Shown in pieces: positions 35,037 to 44,059 of a DNA stretch of 52,418 nucleotides. The notes below the pieces were generated by a model that did no database searches, was not told the DNA's origin, and saw nothing but the letters and a program-made list of their open reading frames with translations. The position numbers were made by a program, and so were the translations under genes. Origin of the DNA: Desulfovibrionales bacterium (GTDB taxonomy: Bacteria > Desulfobacterota > Desulfovibrionia > Desulfovibrionales > Desulfomicrobiaceae); the NCBI GenBank assembly GCA_012727715.1, contig JAAYGN010000031.1, positions 1-52,418 of the forward strand, in the 5' to 3' direction. Position 1 is the first letter of the stretch. Each line of letters begins with the position of its first letter.

Positions 35037-36235
35037 TCTTGAGTAAACATACCATTTTCATAAATGACCGTCTTTTTGCCATTACGCAAAAAGGCGGTTA
35101 CTTTTTTAGGTTCGGTATTGACCAGATCCCAATGCAGTGCCGAGTTATTAAATCCCAATTCTTCCTTGCGCTCTTGGGTCAGATCATCTGGGTTGCCAGC
35201 ATAGGTATCAGCATACGATGCACCGACAGCCACATGACAATTACCATGGTCACCCCCATAGTTTTCATCAAATAGGGTATGGGCCATAAAGGTGTTAATG
35301 GGCGAGAAACGTTTATCGGTGAGGGAAAACTCTCCCAATTGACAAGCTCCTGGGTCCATTTCCAATTGAGAACGAACAAAATCAGCTCCTTGCGTAGCTC
35401 CGATGAGTTGGGCCCGACCCTCATGAAACTGTAACGTTATGCCTTGAACCAAATTCCCACTGCGATACGACGGCTGATCTGCATGATATATACCGCTGGT
35501 CAGGCGGTAATCTGGCGATAAGAAAAGTTCAAAACTGGGAATATTATGCCCTGATATCCCGATCCAACGTCGGGACTGCCCAGGATAGACTTTCAGGTCT
35601 GTGGAAGCAGATTGGACATGGTAGTACTCAACATCTAAAGCATTGAGCCACGACTTGACCTCTTCAGCTCTGCGAAAAATTTCTTCCCAGGTAGTCACAG
35701 GATCAGGATCATGAAGATAACATGCTCTAATAATTTGATCGGCATACTCACGAACACTTTGTCCGGAATTTTCAGCCAAAGCTTTGGTCGGCATAAGACA
35801 TAAAGTCCATCCAAATTCTCGCTTTAATTCTCTGTGATCAAGAATATCTCTAAGAAATTTTCGAGCTACAGAAAAACTAGCTATTTTTTGCGGTGGAATA
35901 TTTTGTAAATGAGTGATGGAATCAGGGGCAAGCAAGGAAACAAGCCCCCCAATTTTTTCATATAATTCCTGCTCACCAGGAGTCACAAAAGTCAGTTGCT
36001 TGTCTCCGGCCAAAGAAAAGTATTCTTTTTCCAAGGTACTGGGTTGAGCAATGCGAAGGACTGGATTGAGCCCTTTGTGAAGTACGAGTTTTTGAACGGC
36101 ATTGGCCAAAGGCAAAGCATCAATATCTGTCCGGATTAAAATAATATCTTCCGTGGTAAAAGGAGCAACTCTGGCTTTTTGCATACCCCAAAAAAGAACT
36201 TGGGCATATTTATTAAGCTCTATATCTGTAAGCAT
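35018..36235 (-). CDS. M29 family aminopeptidase
   Basis: A 405-residue cytosolic metalloaminopeptidase of the AmpS/AmpT/PepS family, which trims N-terminal residues from peptides with two metal ions. The C-terminal catalytic half shows NIPSFELFLSPDYRLTSGIYHAD, GITLQFHEGRAQLIGA, GEFSLTDKRFSPINTFMAHTLFDENYGGDHGNCHVAVGASY and ALHWDLV, matching the family's metal ligands (Glu, Glu, His, Asp). AGGAGAG precedes the ATG. It is followed leftward by an overlapping convergent Hpt gene (19 bases). Confidence 0.9.
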   Translation of the reverse strand: MLTDIELNKYAQVLFWGMQKARVAPFTTEDIILIRTDIDALPLANAVQKLVLHKGLNPVLRIAQPSTLEKEYFSLAGDKQLTFVTPGEQELYEKIGGLVSLLAPDSITHLQNIPPQKIASFSVARKFLRDILDHRELKREFGWTLCLMPTKALAENSGQSVREYADQIIRACYLHDPDPVTTWEEIFRRAEEVKSWLNALDVEYYHVQSASTDLKVYPGQSRRWIGISGHNIPSFELFLSPDYRLTSGIYHADQPSYRSGNLVQGITLQFHEGRAQLIGATQGADFVRSQLEMDPGACQLGEFSLTDKRFSPINTFMAHTLFDENYGGDHGNCHVAVGASYADTYAGNPDDLTQERKEELGFNNSALHWDLVNTEPKKVTAFLRNGKKTVIYENGMFTQDQGEAL

Positions 36236-36259
36236 AAAGATCTCTCCTTAATCATTGGC

Positions 36260-36844
36260 CTAAGCCATGAGTAGATGAGTTAAACGTATTTTTTCAGCAG
36301 GTTCAAAGGCGATATGAGTTTCAGGTAAACATCCTTGTTTCTTACACCAGCTGTCATACAAGAAAAGATAGCTTTGGGCTAAGGCCTGTTTGGGATCAAG
36401 ACCTAAGGTTTGGGCCAGATTGGGAATATCTTCGGGTCCGCCTTCAATTTCCAAAAACTTTCCAAAGGGTAAAAGATCAAGATACACTGTACCTTGTCCC
36501 AAGGACCAGATGGATCGAAATTTTTCATAATACACACTGACGCTATAGCCCAGACCCAATAAGATTATCTCCATATTCTGAGGAGTATCAAGGTCACACT
36601 CGACTTCCTGGCGACTTTTGATGTTTTCTTGTGCATAAAACACAGGACCTTTAAAGGTTAAGGTGCTCTTTTGTTCCCTTTGGCGCAGTCGCAGCAGCTT
36701 GCCTTGGCTCCGTAAAATCCCTTGGTAATCATAGAGGGTGTTTTTTTCCAGGTGCCAGGATACAAGTAAGGTTGCCTGGGCACTGAGGAGCTGATGCATG
36801 GGCATAAGCTCTGGCAGTATAAATTTTACCTCGTGTTCAATCAT
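36260..36844 (-). CDS. CYTH domain protein (CyaB/thiamine-triphosphatase superfamily)
   Basis: This 194-residue triphosphate-tunnel enzyme starts with the hallmark ExExK (MIEHEVKF). It continues with LRLRQREQKSTLTFKGP, RQEVECDLDTP and the barrel strand TVYLDLLPFGKFLEIEG, all basic/acidic residues expected inside the tunnel. Members hydrolyse thiamine triphosphate or tripolyphosphate, or make cAMP (class IV). This type cannot be resolved by eye. The start at 36844 fits the AGGAAA just upstream and lies 4 bases after the uppP stop, so the two are co-transcribed; the longer track start overlaps uppP. Confidence 0.88.
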   Translation of the reverse strand: MIEHEVKFILPELMPMHQLLSAQATLLVSWHLEKNTLYDYQGILRSQGKLLRLRQREQKSTLTFKGPVFYAQENIKSRQEVECDLDTPQNMEIILLGLGYSVSVYYEKFRSIWSLGQGTVYLDLLPFGKFLEIEGGPEDIPNLAQTLGLDPKQALAQSYLFLYDSWCKKQGCLPETHIAFEPAEKIRLTHLLMA

Positions 36845-36848
36845 TTTC

Positions 36849-37640
36849 CTACCAGAATGCCCAAAGAATAAAAGGCACCAGGGCCAGTCGATAACACGCA
36901 AAAGGACGTAAAGTCAGTTTACCCAAAAGAGCAATAAAGGTTTTTACTGCAATGGCTGCCGAGATAAAGGAAAATATAAATCCCAAAGCAATGACAGGAA
37001 TATCATCCGGACGAAATAATTGCCAATTCTTGAACATATCATAGGAAGTAGCCGCAACCATGATGGGTACAGCGGCCACAAAAGAATATTCCGCAGCTAC
37101 CTTGCGATGCAGGCCCAAAAACATTCCGCCCATGATGGTTGAGGCTGATCTTGAAAAACCGGGCCATAAGGCCAAACATTGCCAAAAACCTATGCCCAAA
37201 GCCAACCAAGGAGTGATCTCATCTAAAGTAGTAATGCTCTTTTTTATGGGGAGCTTTTCAACAAGAAAAATGGCCACAGCACCTGTAGCTAAGGCAAAAG
37301 CTACGGTTATGGGCGTAAAGAGATAGGCTTTGATCAGATCATGGGCCAACAAGCCGGCTAAAGAAGCCGGCAGGGAGGTCAAAAAAAGTAAATACAATCC
37401 TTTGACTCCACTAAAGGGACTTGCTGTTGGTCGAACAAGACCCATAAAACGAGGCCAATACAAAATGACCACAGCGAGAATGGCCCCTAATTGAATAACA
37501 ATATCAAACGTTTCCGCTTTGGGACCCGTAAAATTGAGCAGATGCCCAGTAATAATCAAATGGCCTGTGGAGGAAACAGGTAAAAACTCGGTCAATCCTT
37601 CCACAATGCCTAAAATAATGGCATTAAAATATGAAGTCAT
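36849..37640 (-). CDS. uppP: Undecaprenyl-diphosphatase (UppP/BacA)
   Basis: Integral membrane phosphatase that recycles the C55 lipid carrier for peptidoglycan and surface-sugar synthesis and gives basal bacitracin tolerance. Both signature blocks are present: EGLTEFLPVSSTGHLI near the N-terminus and LWPGFSRSASTIMGGMFLGLHR. Eight or so helices are visible. I take MTSYFNAIILGIVEG at 37640, where the family normally begins, although no clear ribosome site precedes it. An ATG at 37691 would add 17 residues and cannot be excluded. Confidence 0.93.
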   Translation of the reverse strand: MTSYFNAIILGIVEGLTEFLPVSSTGHLIITGHLLNFTGPKAETFDIVIQLGAILAVVILYWPRFMGLVRPTASPFSGVKGLYLLFLTSLPASLAGLLAHDLIKAYLFTPITVAFALATGAVAIFLVEKLPIKKSITTLDEITPWLALGIGFWQCLALWPGFSRSASTIMGGMFLGLHRKVAAEYSFVAAVPIMVAATSYDMFKNWQLFRPDDIPVIALGFIFSFISAAIAVKTFIALLGKLTLRPFACYRLALVPFILWAFW

Positions 37641-37761
37641 GGGGATAATGGCTAAAAGTGAAAAAAAACTTCTAGCTGTACCAACCTCCATGGTCAAGGT
37701 TGCCTTGTTCCACTTTAGGAACTAGAAATCACATTTTACTTGTCTGGACACGGAGAAAAAA

Positions 37762-38583
37762 GTGAAAACATTACGTTTTTATAAGGTCAGCCCAGGAGGA
37801 AACAGCACCATTTTGGTTCTTGACCCTGTACCCAATGCTGATCGAGGTAAGGTTGCTCAAATTTTGATGAGCACACATCACTTGCAAGGGGAGCAGGTGG
37901 GTTTTCTTGACCTTGAGGCTGATCCGGTACGTCTGGATATGATGGGGGGTGAATTCTGCGGCAATGCTTGTCGGGCCAGTGCAGCAGTTATGGTTCAAGA
38001 AAAAATAGGACTAAGAGAACAAGAAGGGCTGTTGCAGGGAAAAATCTCTGTGTCCGGAGCGCAATACCCGTTACACCTCAAGGTGGATATGACCCCAAAA
38101 ATGCCTGTATATTGGTTGGAAATGCCTGTGCAGGGACAAAACCTGACCCATGGTGTGCGTGAGTTGGAACCAGGTCTTGGTTTGGTGTCCTTGCCCGGGA
38201 TTGACCACTTTTGTCTCTATGAACAAATCCACCCCTTCCCGGTTAATTACATTGAACAGGTCCAGAATTTACGGCAACGTTATGGACTGCAAGGGCCAGC
38301 CGTGGGCTGCATCTGGTATCAGACCACGCCAGCATATTGTATCAAACCTGTTGTTTGGGTTCGAGAAACTGCCTCCACACATTTTGAAACAGGATGCGGG
38401 TCAGGCAGTTTGGCCTTGGCCTTATGGCTGGGGTATGGGCAAAAATTTCCCCTGGAACTGGAAATCTTGCAACCCAGTGGGAGTAGTATTTCTGTACTGC
38501 TTTCAAAGCAAAAAGCGACATATAATGCCTGGATTTATGGGCCTGTCAGTATCATTGCCAAAGGGGAGGTCTATTTACCCTAA
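37762..38583 (+). CDS. DapF-fold racemase resembling histidine racemase CntK
   Basis: The DapF fold is clear, with a cofactor-independent two-Cys active site: Cys66 in MGGEFCGNACRAS and Cys212 in ETGCGSGSLAL. The details match the staphylococcal histidine racemase CntK, as I recall it, better than DapF: SPGGNSTILVLD rather than the DapF MHGxGNDF, GEQVGF (Glu44, equivalent to CntK Glu46), QPSGSSISV, and a final GEVYLP. CntK makes D-His for the metallophore staphylopine. No nicotianamine-synthase-like or opine dehydrogenase gene is nearby. The start is GTG with a GGAG upstream. The stop overlaps flgE by 4 bases. Confidence 0.78.
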   Translation: MKTLRFYKVSPGGNSTILVLDPVPNADRGKVAQILMSTHHLQGEQVGFLDLEADPVRLDMMGGEFCGNACRASAAVMVQEKIGLREQEGLLQGKISVSGAQYPLHLKVDMTPKMPVYWLEMPVQGQNLTHGVRELEPGLGLVSLPGIDHFCLYEQIHPFPVNYIEQVQNLRQRYGLQGPAVGCIWYQTTPAYCIKPVVWVRETASTHFETGCGSGSLALALWLGYGQKFPLELEILQPSGSSISVLLSKQKATYNAWIYGPVSIIAKGEVYLP

Positions 38584-40124
38584 CGCTTCATCTGAATAGC
38601 AGTTTGAATCACCTGATCACCTGTGGTGATGGATTTACTATTGGCATCAAACCCTCTTTGCGTGATAATCATATCCACAAATTCCGAGGCCAAATCTACA
38701 TTGGAGTTTTCCAAGGTACTGCCGGCAACCCCACCAAAACGTCCTTCCCCGGCCCAACCCAGGGTACTGGATCCAGATTTTTTTGTTGCTGAGAACAAAT
38801 TGCCACCCTCTCGAAAAAGTTCTTGAGGATTGATGAAGTCAGCCAAGGGAATTTTAAATAATGATTGTTCTTGTCCATTGGAATACTTGCCTATAATTAT
38901 ACCCTGGGTGTTTACTGATACAGATTGCAAATATCCACGTTCATATCCATTTTGGGATTGATACAATGTACTGGAGCCAGATCTGTAGTTGGTTACAGAC
39001 ATTATTTGTTTTTCTGGATTATGCATCTTGGGTACAGAGGTAAAAGAAGTATTCAGGTCAGCTAAAGACATGGTTGCAGAAGGAACACTCCATTGTGAAG
39101 AAGATGCCCGAATACCCAAATCCAAAGCACTGGAAAGAGCTTCTCCGCCCATCAAGGTGGCCTGAACAATAGGGTATCCATCAGGTGATAGGGCGACGGG
39201 TGTCCAAGTACTTTTATTATCAGATGATCCCTGAAAGGCGCTCATATTAAAAAGCTCACCTGAGGGAGTAAAAGTAAAAGTGCCGGTCATGAGCACTCCT
39301 TTTTTACTGTCCAAACCAGAACCATCTTCGCCCGGAGGAATGGTCAATAAAAACTCCCACGTTCGATAGCCACTATCAAGATCATCGACATTTGCCACTG
39401 GATCAAAATACGCACTCAGTACATGAGACTTACCGCTGGAGTCGAAAATTTTAATGGAGGATTCATAGGCATAAGCATTGGCGGCCAAAGGTTCTTCATT
39501 ATGGGCATTCCAGGTATCAAAAAGAGCTGTAAAAGGGCTGGTGGTACTGGTACTTTTATCTTCACTACCAGAGTCAAGATTGATCATCATGCGCATTTCT
39601 GTGGTTGCTTCAGGCTCAGACACACTCATGCCATTGTCTTGAACGTCTAAACGAATATCTTGTAGTGGAGCACTCGATGCAGAGGGAATACTGCCTGACC
39701 CTCCCAGTAGTGAAGTTTGTGGCATTTTATACCCCTGCAGAATGTTTCCCCTGGGGTCACGAAGAAATCCAAGCTCATCAAAGCGGAAATTTCCTGCACG
39801 AGTATAATATATCTTGTCGGAATTTTCAGGAGAAACCACAAAAAATCCATGGCCGCCAATGGCGATATCCGTTGAGGTATTGGTGGTTTCCAAGGATCCG
39901 GCTGACATGTTATACAGGGTGGAACTCAGACCAACCCCACGACCGACCTGATTGTTAACACTAGCTCCGGTCAATTCCTGGCTAAGCAAGGTATTGAATA
40001 ACATGCGGGAAGATTTGAAACCCACAGTACTGATATTGGCAATATTATCTGAAATAACCGACATATTTTCCTGGTGGGCAATGACACCAGTTGTGCCGAT
40101 ATAAATGGTCGACGAAATACTCAT
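38580..40124 (-). CDS. flgE: Flagellar hook protein
   Basis: FlgE polymerises into the flagellar hook outside the cell. The N-terminal rod-type region (IYIGTTGVIAHQENMSVISDNIANISTVGFKSSRMLFNTLL) and the C-terminal helix (LENSNVDLASEFVDMIITQRGFDANSKSITTGDQVIQTAIQMK) flank a long, variable, Ser/Gly-rich middle, as in hook proteins. GGFxV appears as GGHGFFVV with YTRAGNF. At 514 residues it is longer than E. coli FlgE (402). The start at 40124 has GGAGGTG just upstream. No other flagellar gene is in the window, so this is an isolated hook gene. Confidence 0.93.
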   Translation of the reverse strand: MSISSTIYIGTTGVIAHQENMSVISDNIANISTVGFKSSRMLFNTLLSQELTGASVNNQVGRGVGLSSTLYNMSAGSLETTNTSTDIAIGGHGFFVVSPENSDKIYYTRAGNFRFDELGFLRDPRGNILQGYKMPQTSLLGGSGSIPSASSAPLQDIRLDVQDNGMSVSEPEATTEMRMMINLDSGSEDKSTSTTSPFTALFDTWNAHNEEPLAANAYAYESSIKIFDSSGKSHVLSAYFDPVANVDDLDSGYRTWEFLLTIPPGEDGSGLDSKKGVLMTGTFTFTPSGELFNMSAFQGSSDNKSTWTPVALSPDGYPIVQATLMGGEALSSALDLGIRASSSQWSVPSATMSLADLNTSFTSVPKMHNPEKQIMSVTNYRSGSSTLYQSQNGYERGYLQSVSVNTQGIIIGKYSNGQEQSLFKIPLADFINPQELFREGGNLFSATKKSGSSTLGWAGEGRFGGVAGSTLENSNVDLASEFVDMIITQRGFDANSKSITTGDQVIQTAIQMKR

Positions 40125-40256
40125 GCGCACCTCCGCAAAGAAAAGCATTTGGGCGGAATTTTTTACCGCCTGCTCGTTACAATGCAGGATCAGGACCAGA
40201 CTGTTAAACAGCTGTGAATGTACGCTGGAGAAGAGGTAAAAGGGAGGCATAACCAG

Positions 40257-40283
40257 CCGGGGAGACCTTTTGGCCTACCCCGG
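40257..40283 (-). terminator. Hairpin downstream of htpX
   Basis: CCGGGG (40257-40262) and CCCCGG (40278-40283) form a strong stem with extra internal pairs around a TTTT loop, 13 bases past the htpX stop. There is no immediate T-run on the minus side, so termination or 3'-end protection is possible but not certain. Confidence 0.4.
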
Positions 40284-40296
40284 ACATGAACACAAA

Positions 40297-41139
40297 TTAC
40301 ATGGCCATCAGGCGAGCAATGCGATCTTCAGTTGCTGGATGGGTAGAAAATAAAGAGGCAATTTTTGTGTTGGTAAAAGGATTAACAATAAACATGTGTG
40401 CAGTAGCTGGAGTAGCCTCCTGCATGGGTACAGAGTTTGCTGTCATTTGTAATTTTTGGAGGGCACTAGCCAGAGCCTGCGGTTTTCCGCATAATTTTGC
40501 TCCTGTTGCATCAGCCATAAACTCTCTGGAGCGTGATACCGCCATTTGTATAAGCATGGCTGCAATGGGAGCAATAATAGCCATGGCTAGCCCACCCAGC
40601 AATCCACCTCCTCCCTCATCATCTCCGCCACGTCCCATACCCAAAATAGCCCCCCATTTGATCATGCTGCCCAGCATGGAAATGGCACCAGCAAAGGTTG
40701 CGGCAATGGTGGATATAAGGGTGTCTCGATGCAGAACATGGGACAGTTCATGGGCCATGACTCCTTCTAGCTCGTCACGGGAAAGGATACGCATGATGCC
40801 TTGTGTGGCAGCCACAGCAGCATTTTGAGGATTACGCCCCGTAGCAAAAGCATTGGGACTGTCCGAAGGAATAATATAGACCTTGGGCATGGGTATGTTT
40901 GCCTTTTGGGCCAAGGATTCCACCAGGCCATAAAAATCAGGACTGTCAGCCCGGGTAACCTCTTTGGCCTTGTACATGCGCAAGACAATTTTGTCAGAAT
41001 TCCAATATGCAAAAAAATTCATACCTGCGGCCATAAGAAAGGCAATAAGCATACCTGATTGTCCACCAACTGCACCACCCATGGCCATCATAAGCAAGGT
41101 TAAAAGGGTCAATAAAAAAGCAGTTTTAATACGATTCAT
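40297..41139 (-). CDS. htpX: HtpX-type membrane zinc metalloprotease
   Basis: An inner-membrane M48 protease that helps clear misfolded membrane proteins. Two N-terminal helices ([19 protein letters not shown] and [17 protein letters not shown]) are followed by [18 protein letters not shown], the zinc site [13 protein letters not shown] (HExxH), two more helices and [13 protein letters not shown], whose Glu is the third ligand. Length (280) matches E. coli HtpX. A TTGACA promoter lies upstream at 41194-41222. Confidence 0.95.
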   Translation of the reverse strand: MNRIKTAFLLTLLTLLMMAMGGAVGGQSGMLIAFLMAAGMNFFAYWNSDKIVLRMYKAKEVTRADSPDFYGLVESLAQKANIPMPKVYIIPSDSPNAFATGRNPQNAAVAATQGIMRILSRDELEGVMAHELSHVLHRDTLISTIAATFAGAISMLGSMIKWGAILGMGRGGDDEGGGGLLGGLAMAIIAPIAAMLIQMAVSRSREFMADATGAKLCGKPQALASALQKLQMTANSVPMQEATPATAHMFIVNPFTNTKIASLFSTHPATEDRIARLMAM

Positions 41140-41193
41140 ATTTTCTCCGTATGTTGTCGTTGGTTACGAGGTTAATTTGCATCAAGTATTCAA

Positions 41194-41222
41194 TTTTTAA
41201 ATATCGTATTACAAGGTGTCAA
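41194..41222 (-). promoter_or_regulatory. Candidate sigma-70-type promoter for htpX
   Basis: On the minus strand, TTGACA is followed after 17 bases by TAAAAA, 55 bases upstream of the htpX ATG. The -35 is perfect and spacing ideal; the -10 is weak. I see no heat-shock (CCCCAT) -10 here. Confidence 0.5.
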
Positions 41223-41259
41223 GGGAGGTTGTGAGCTATGCATATTCAGCTACGTTGAT

Positions 41260-41288
41260 TTGCATTCTTATTTTTTTTACAATATTAT
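41260..41288 (+). promoter_or_regulatory. Candidate promoter for the PilZ gene
   Basis: TTGCAT and TATTAT are separated by 17 bases and lie 65 bases before the PilZ start, within an AT-rich stretch. Matches 4 of 6 and 5 of 6 consensus bases. Confidence 0.45.
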
Positions 41289-41352
41289 TTTGCGTATTCG
41301 CAGCTTGTATTTTTAAAAATTAACTCTTGGTTAATGATGGAGGATTGGTGGT

Positions 41353-41655
41353 ATGAACAAAGAGCAAAGAGTGCATATTCGTAAAGATTGTTTGATTCCA
41401 GTACGTTTTATTTATCAAGGGCAAAATCAAACACACTATGCGCGTATGATAAACTATGGTGACGGGGGATTATGTCTAAAAACCCGAACGCCTATTGCCC
41501 AAGATGCAAAACTTGATCTTGCTTTGGAAGGATACACCCCTGAAGCCTCTTCCTTGGGAGCATTCGAGCGCTATCCTGTAACTGTGTGCTGGAGTAAGAA
41601 AATACCTGAAAGGGGTTTGCCGCTATATGAGACAGGAGTTAAATATATTGGATAA
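41353..41655 (+). CDS. Single-domain PilZ protein
   Basis: A 100-residue PilZ domain. The N-terminal basic RxxxR appears in QRVHIRKDCLIPVRF, and the second motif in NYGDGGLCLKT (the D/NxSxxG position has Tyr-Gly-Asp instead of Ser, a weak match). PilZ domains bind cyclic di-GMP and act on motility or surface machinery. The variant second motif means binding should be tested. GGAGG precedes the ATG. A hairpin terminator lies directly after. Confidence 0.85.
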   Translation: MNKEQRVHIRKDCLIPVRFIYQGQNQTHYARMINYGDGGLCLKTRTPIAQDAKLDLALEGYTPEASSLGAFERYPVTVCWSKKIPERGLPLYETGVKYIG

Positions 41656-41685
41656 AAAAAAGGCCAGATTTCTGGCCTTTTTTCT
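41654..41685. terminator. Bidirectional terminator between PilZ gene and FMN oxidase
   Basis: AAAAAAA, GGCCAGA, TT, TCTGGCC, TTTTTT: a perfect 7-bp stem flanked by A- and T-runs, serving both converging transcripts. Confidence 0.85.
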
Positions 41686-41691
41686 TTGAAG

Positions 41692-42708
41692 CTAGCCCTT
41701 TTGATGCAAGATAGCAGGGGATACTTCTTGAGTTGTAGCTGTTCCTGTCATAACCATGGCTTGGACCAATTCGACACGCAAGCTTTCGATAAAAGTGGTG
41801 ACACCTTCCTTTAGCCCGCCCATGGCCACAATACTAAAGGGGCGACCAATCATGACTGCATCGGCACCCAAAGCCAACATTTTCAAAACATCTCCACCAG
41901 TTCGTATGCCACCATCCACCAAGATATCTACTTGCCCCTTTAGTTTTTGGGCAATGCCTGGCAACACCTCAGCAGTGCCAGGAGTGTGATCCAAAACTCT
42001 TCCCCCATGATTGGATACCACAATAGCACTGGCTCCAGCCTGTACTGCCAATTGGGCATCTTCTATAGTCATGACCCCTTTAATGATAAATTTTGTGCCT
42101 GTTTTGGATATAATTGCACGAAGTGTATCTAAAGATTTGGGAGAAACAGGGCGGCCCATTTTTCGCAAGGTGACCAGTCCGGCAGCATCAATATCCATAC
42201 CGATAATTTTTGCTCCACTATCCTTGGCTTTGGCGAGTTTTTCATAGAGTTCTGCATCTTCCCAGGGTTTAATAAAGGGGATTCCATGTCCGCCCACAGC
42301 CTTGATGGCCGCCAAGCCTGCTTCATGGATAACAGGTGGCACACCGTCTCCTGTACAGCCAATAATACCGCCTTCTTGGCAACCACCAATAATAGCTTCT
42401 ATATATTCTTCTTCACTGCGCTTTCCACCCATATTAAAAGAAATCCCACCAATGGGTGCAGCCATAACCGGCATGGACAAGTTCAATCCCAAAATGGAAG
42501 TACCCAGCTGAGGTTCCACAACATCATGAACTAAACGCATGGCAAAGGTTTTTTGGGCTAAGGCTGTGACATTGGTCATAAAGGCGGTGCCAGTACCCAG
42601 TCCCCCCATGCCCGGTACTTCACCGGCACAGGCTTTACCATTGCATACCGGGCACACCCGACAAAATCCAGCCATCAGCTCTCGAGCTGTTTTGCGAATT
42701 TCTTTCAT
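41692..42708 (-). CDS. FMN-dependent alpha-hydroxyacid oxidase-like protein with N-terminal Cys motif
   Basis: The TIM-barrel flavoenzyme family of lactate/glycolate oxidases: MPVMAAPIGG, MDIDAAG, FIIKGVMTIEDA (FMN-binding Lys), SNHGGRVLDHTPGT (catalytic His in SNHGGR) and LVDGGIRTGGDVLKMLALGADAVMIGRP. The protein opens with CRVCPVCNGKACAG, four Cys in a compact set that ordinary lactate oxidases lack. The start at 42708 has GGAG upstream. Similar oxidases in anaerobes are of unknown substrate, so no reaction is assigned. A shared terminator separates it from PilZ. Confidence 0.87.
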   Translation of the reverse strand: MKEIRKTARELMAGFCRVCPVCNGKACAGEVPGMGGLGTGTAFMTNVTALAQKTFAMRLVHDVVEPQLGTSILGLNLSMPVMAAPIGGISFNMGGKRSEEEYIEAIIGGCQEGGIIGCTGDGVPPVIHEAGLAAIKAVGGHGIPFIKPWEDAELYEKLAKAKDSGAKIIGMDIDAAGLVTLRKMGRPVSPKSLDTLRAIISKTGTKFIIKGVMTIEDAQLAVQAGASAIVVSNHGGRVLDHTPGTAEVLPGIAQKLKGQVDILVDGGIRTGGDVLKMLALGADAVMIGRPFSIVAMGGLKEGVTTFIESLRVELVQAMVMTGTATTQEVSPAILHQKG

Positions 42709-42768
42709 ACTTTTTTCTCCATACCTCATAGTTTAAACGAGTTCAGCAATAAAACTGCCTGGGCCAGA

Positions 42769-44043
42769 CTAGTCTTTACTCATTTCAGTAACAAGGGTCA
42801 GTCCACTTTCCTCCAATACAGTTAAATCATTATACACTTCTCGTTTTCGAGCCAGGATATGATGGGCACCTTGAACAATGACCTCTGCTGCTCGGGGCCG
42901 GGAATTGTACTGGGAGGACATGGTAAAACCATAGGCTCCAGCTGAAAAAATTGCCAATAAATCACCTTGTGCCACTCGTGGCAGGCTACGATCTTTTGCC
43001 AGAAAATCACTAGATTCACAAATGGGGCCAACGACATCAACAACCACTTCCTCACGGTTTTTTTGACAAACAGGAGCAATACGATGATAGGATCCATACA
43101 GAGACGGTCGTACCAAGTCATTCATCGCTGCATCCACAATAACAAAGTTTTTTTCCCCATTTTCTTTGAGATATTGTACCTCTGTTACCAAAATTCCTGT
43201 ATTTCCAGCAATGACCCGACCTGGTTCCAAAATCAAAGTAACATCAAGATCTTGAAGAGACGTACCAATGGCTTCCCCCAATTCTTTGGGGTGGGGCGGT
43301 TCTTCCTCATTATAAGTAATGCCCAAGCCGCCGCCCAAATCAAGATATTGGATAGGAATACCCAGGCCTTGAAGCTCAGTGTAAAACTCTTTTAAACGCC
43401 CCAACGCCTCCATAAAAGGCTCCAGGGAAGTTAATTGTGAACCTATATGACAATCCATGCCAATGGGGTCAACATGGGTCAGTGTTTGGGCTAATTTGTA
43501 GGCTTTTAAGGCTTCTGGACGGGATAAACCAAATTTGTTTTCCTTAAGACCTGTAGAAATATAGGGATGGGTCTTGGGATCCACATCAGGGTTGATGCGC
43601 AGACTAACCCGGGCCACTTTATCCATATCCTGGGCAATGGTATTGATGCGTTCCAGCTCCTGAATGGACTCCACATTGAAGAGTAAAATATCAGCCAATA
43701 ACGCTTCCTGGATTTCACTTACTTCTTTGCCCACACCAGAATAGACAATCTTTTTCGCCGGAATACCGGCTCGTAAGGCTCGAAAAAGTTCCCCCCCAGA
43801 AACAATATCCGCACCACTGCCTTCTTGGCCCAAAATCTTCAGTACACTTAAATTGGAATTGGCTTTGACGGAATAACAGATCAAATGTTTAATATCAGAA
43901 AAAGCTGATTCAAATGCATGGTAGTGACGAGTCAGAGTTGATGCAGAATAAATATATAACGGTGTACCATATTCTTGTACCAATAAGGCAACAGAAACAT
44001 CTTCTGCATAGAGCTGGTCATTTTTATATTGAAAATAATGCAT
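42769..44043 (-). CDS. lysA: Diaminopimelate decarboxylase
   Basis: Last step of lysine synthesis: PLP-dependent decarboxylation of meso-diaminopimelate. The PLP lysine sits in HLICYSVKANSNLSVLKIL; other blocks are GSGADIVSGGELFRALRAG, LRINPDVDPKTHPYISTGLKENKFGL, DLGGGLGI, EPGRVIAGNTG, CESSDFLA (substrate Cys) and GAYGFTMSSQYNSRPR. Length (424) is normal. CAAGGAGA precedes the ATG. It follows the small lipoprotein gene by 16 bases. Confidence 0.96.
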   Translation of the reverse strand: MHYFQYKNDQLYAEDVSVALLVQEYGTPLYIYSASTLTRHYHAFESAFSDIKHLICYSVKANSNLSVLKILGQEGSGADIVSGGELFRALRAGIPAKKIVYSGVGKEVSEIQEALLADILLFNVESIQELERINTIAQDMDKVARVSLRINPDVDPKTHPYISTGLKENKFGLSRPEALKAYKLAQTLTHVDPIGMDCHIGSQLTSLEPFMEALGRLKEFYTELQGLGIPIQYLDLGGGLGITYNEEEPPHPKELGEAIGTSLQDLDVTLILEPGRVIAGNTGILVTEVQYLKENGEKNFVIVDAAMNDLVRPSLYGSYHRIAPVCQKNREEVVVDVVGPICESSDFLAKDRSLPRVAQGDLLAIFSAGAYGFTMSSQYNSRPRAAEVIVQGAHHILARKREVYNDLTVLEESGLTLVTEMSKD

Positions 44044-44059
44044 ATTGTCTCCTTGGAGA

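Noticed and set aside
37762-38583. Annotating this gene as dapF because of the fold and the presence of lysA nearby
   Set aside because: The N-terminal motif and active-site surroundings look like CntK, not DapF, and lysA is 4 kb away on the other strand.
40286-40828. 180-aa plus-strand ORF antisense to htpX
   Set aside because: Shadow of the low-complexity Gly/Ala-rich HtpX frame; Met/Ser/Pro-rich composition without a family.
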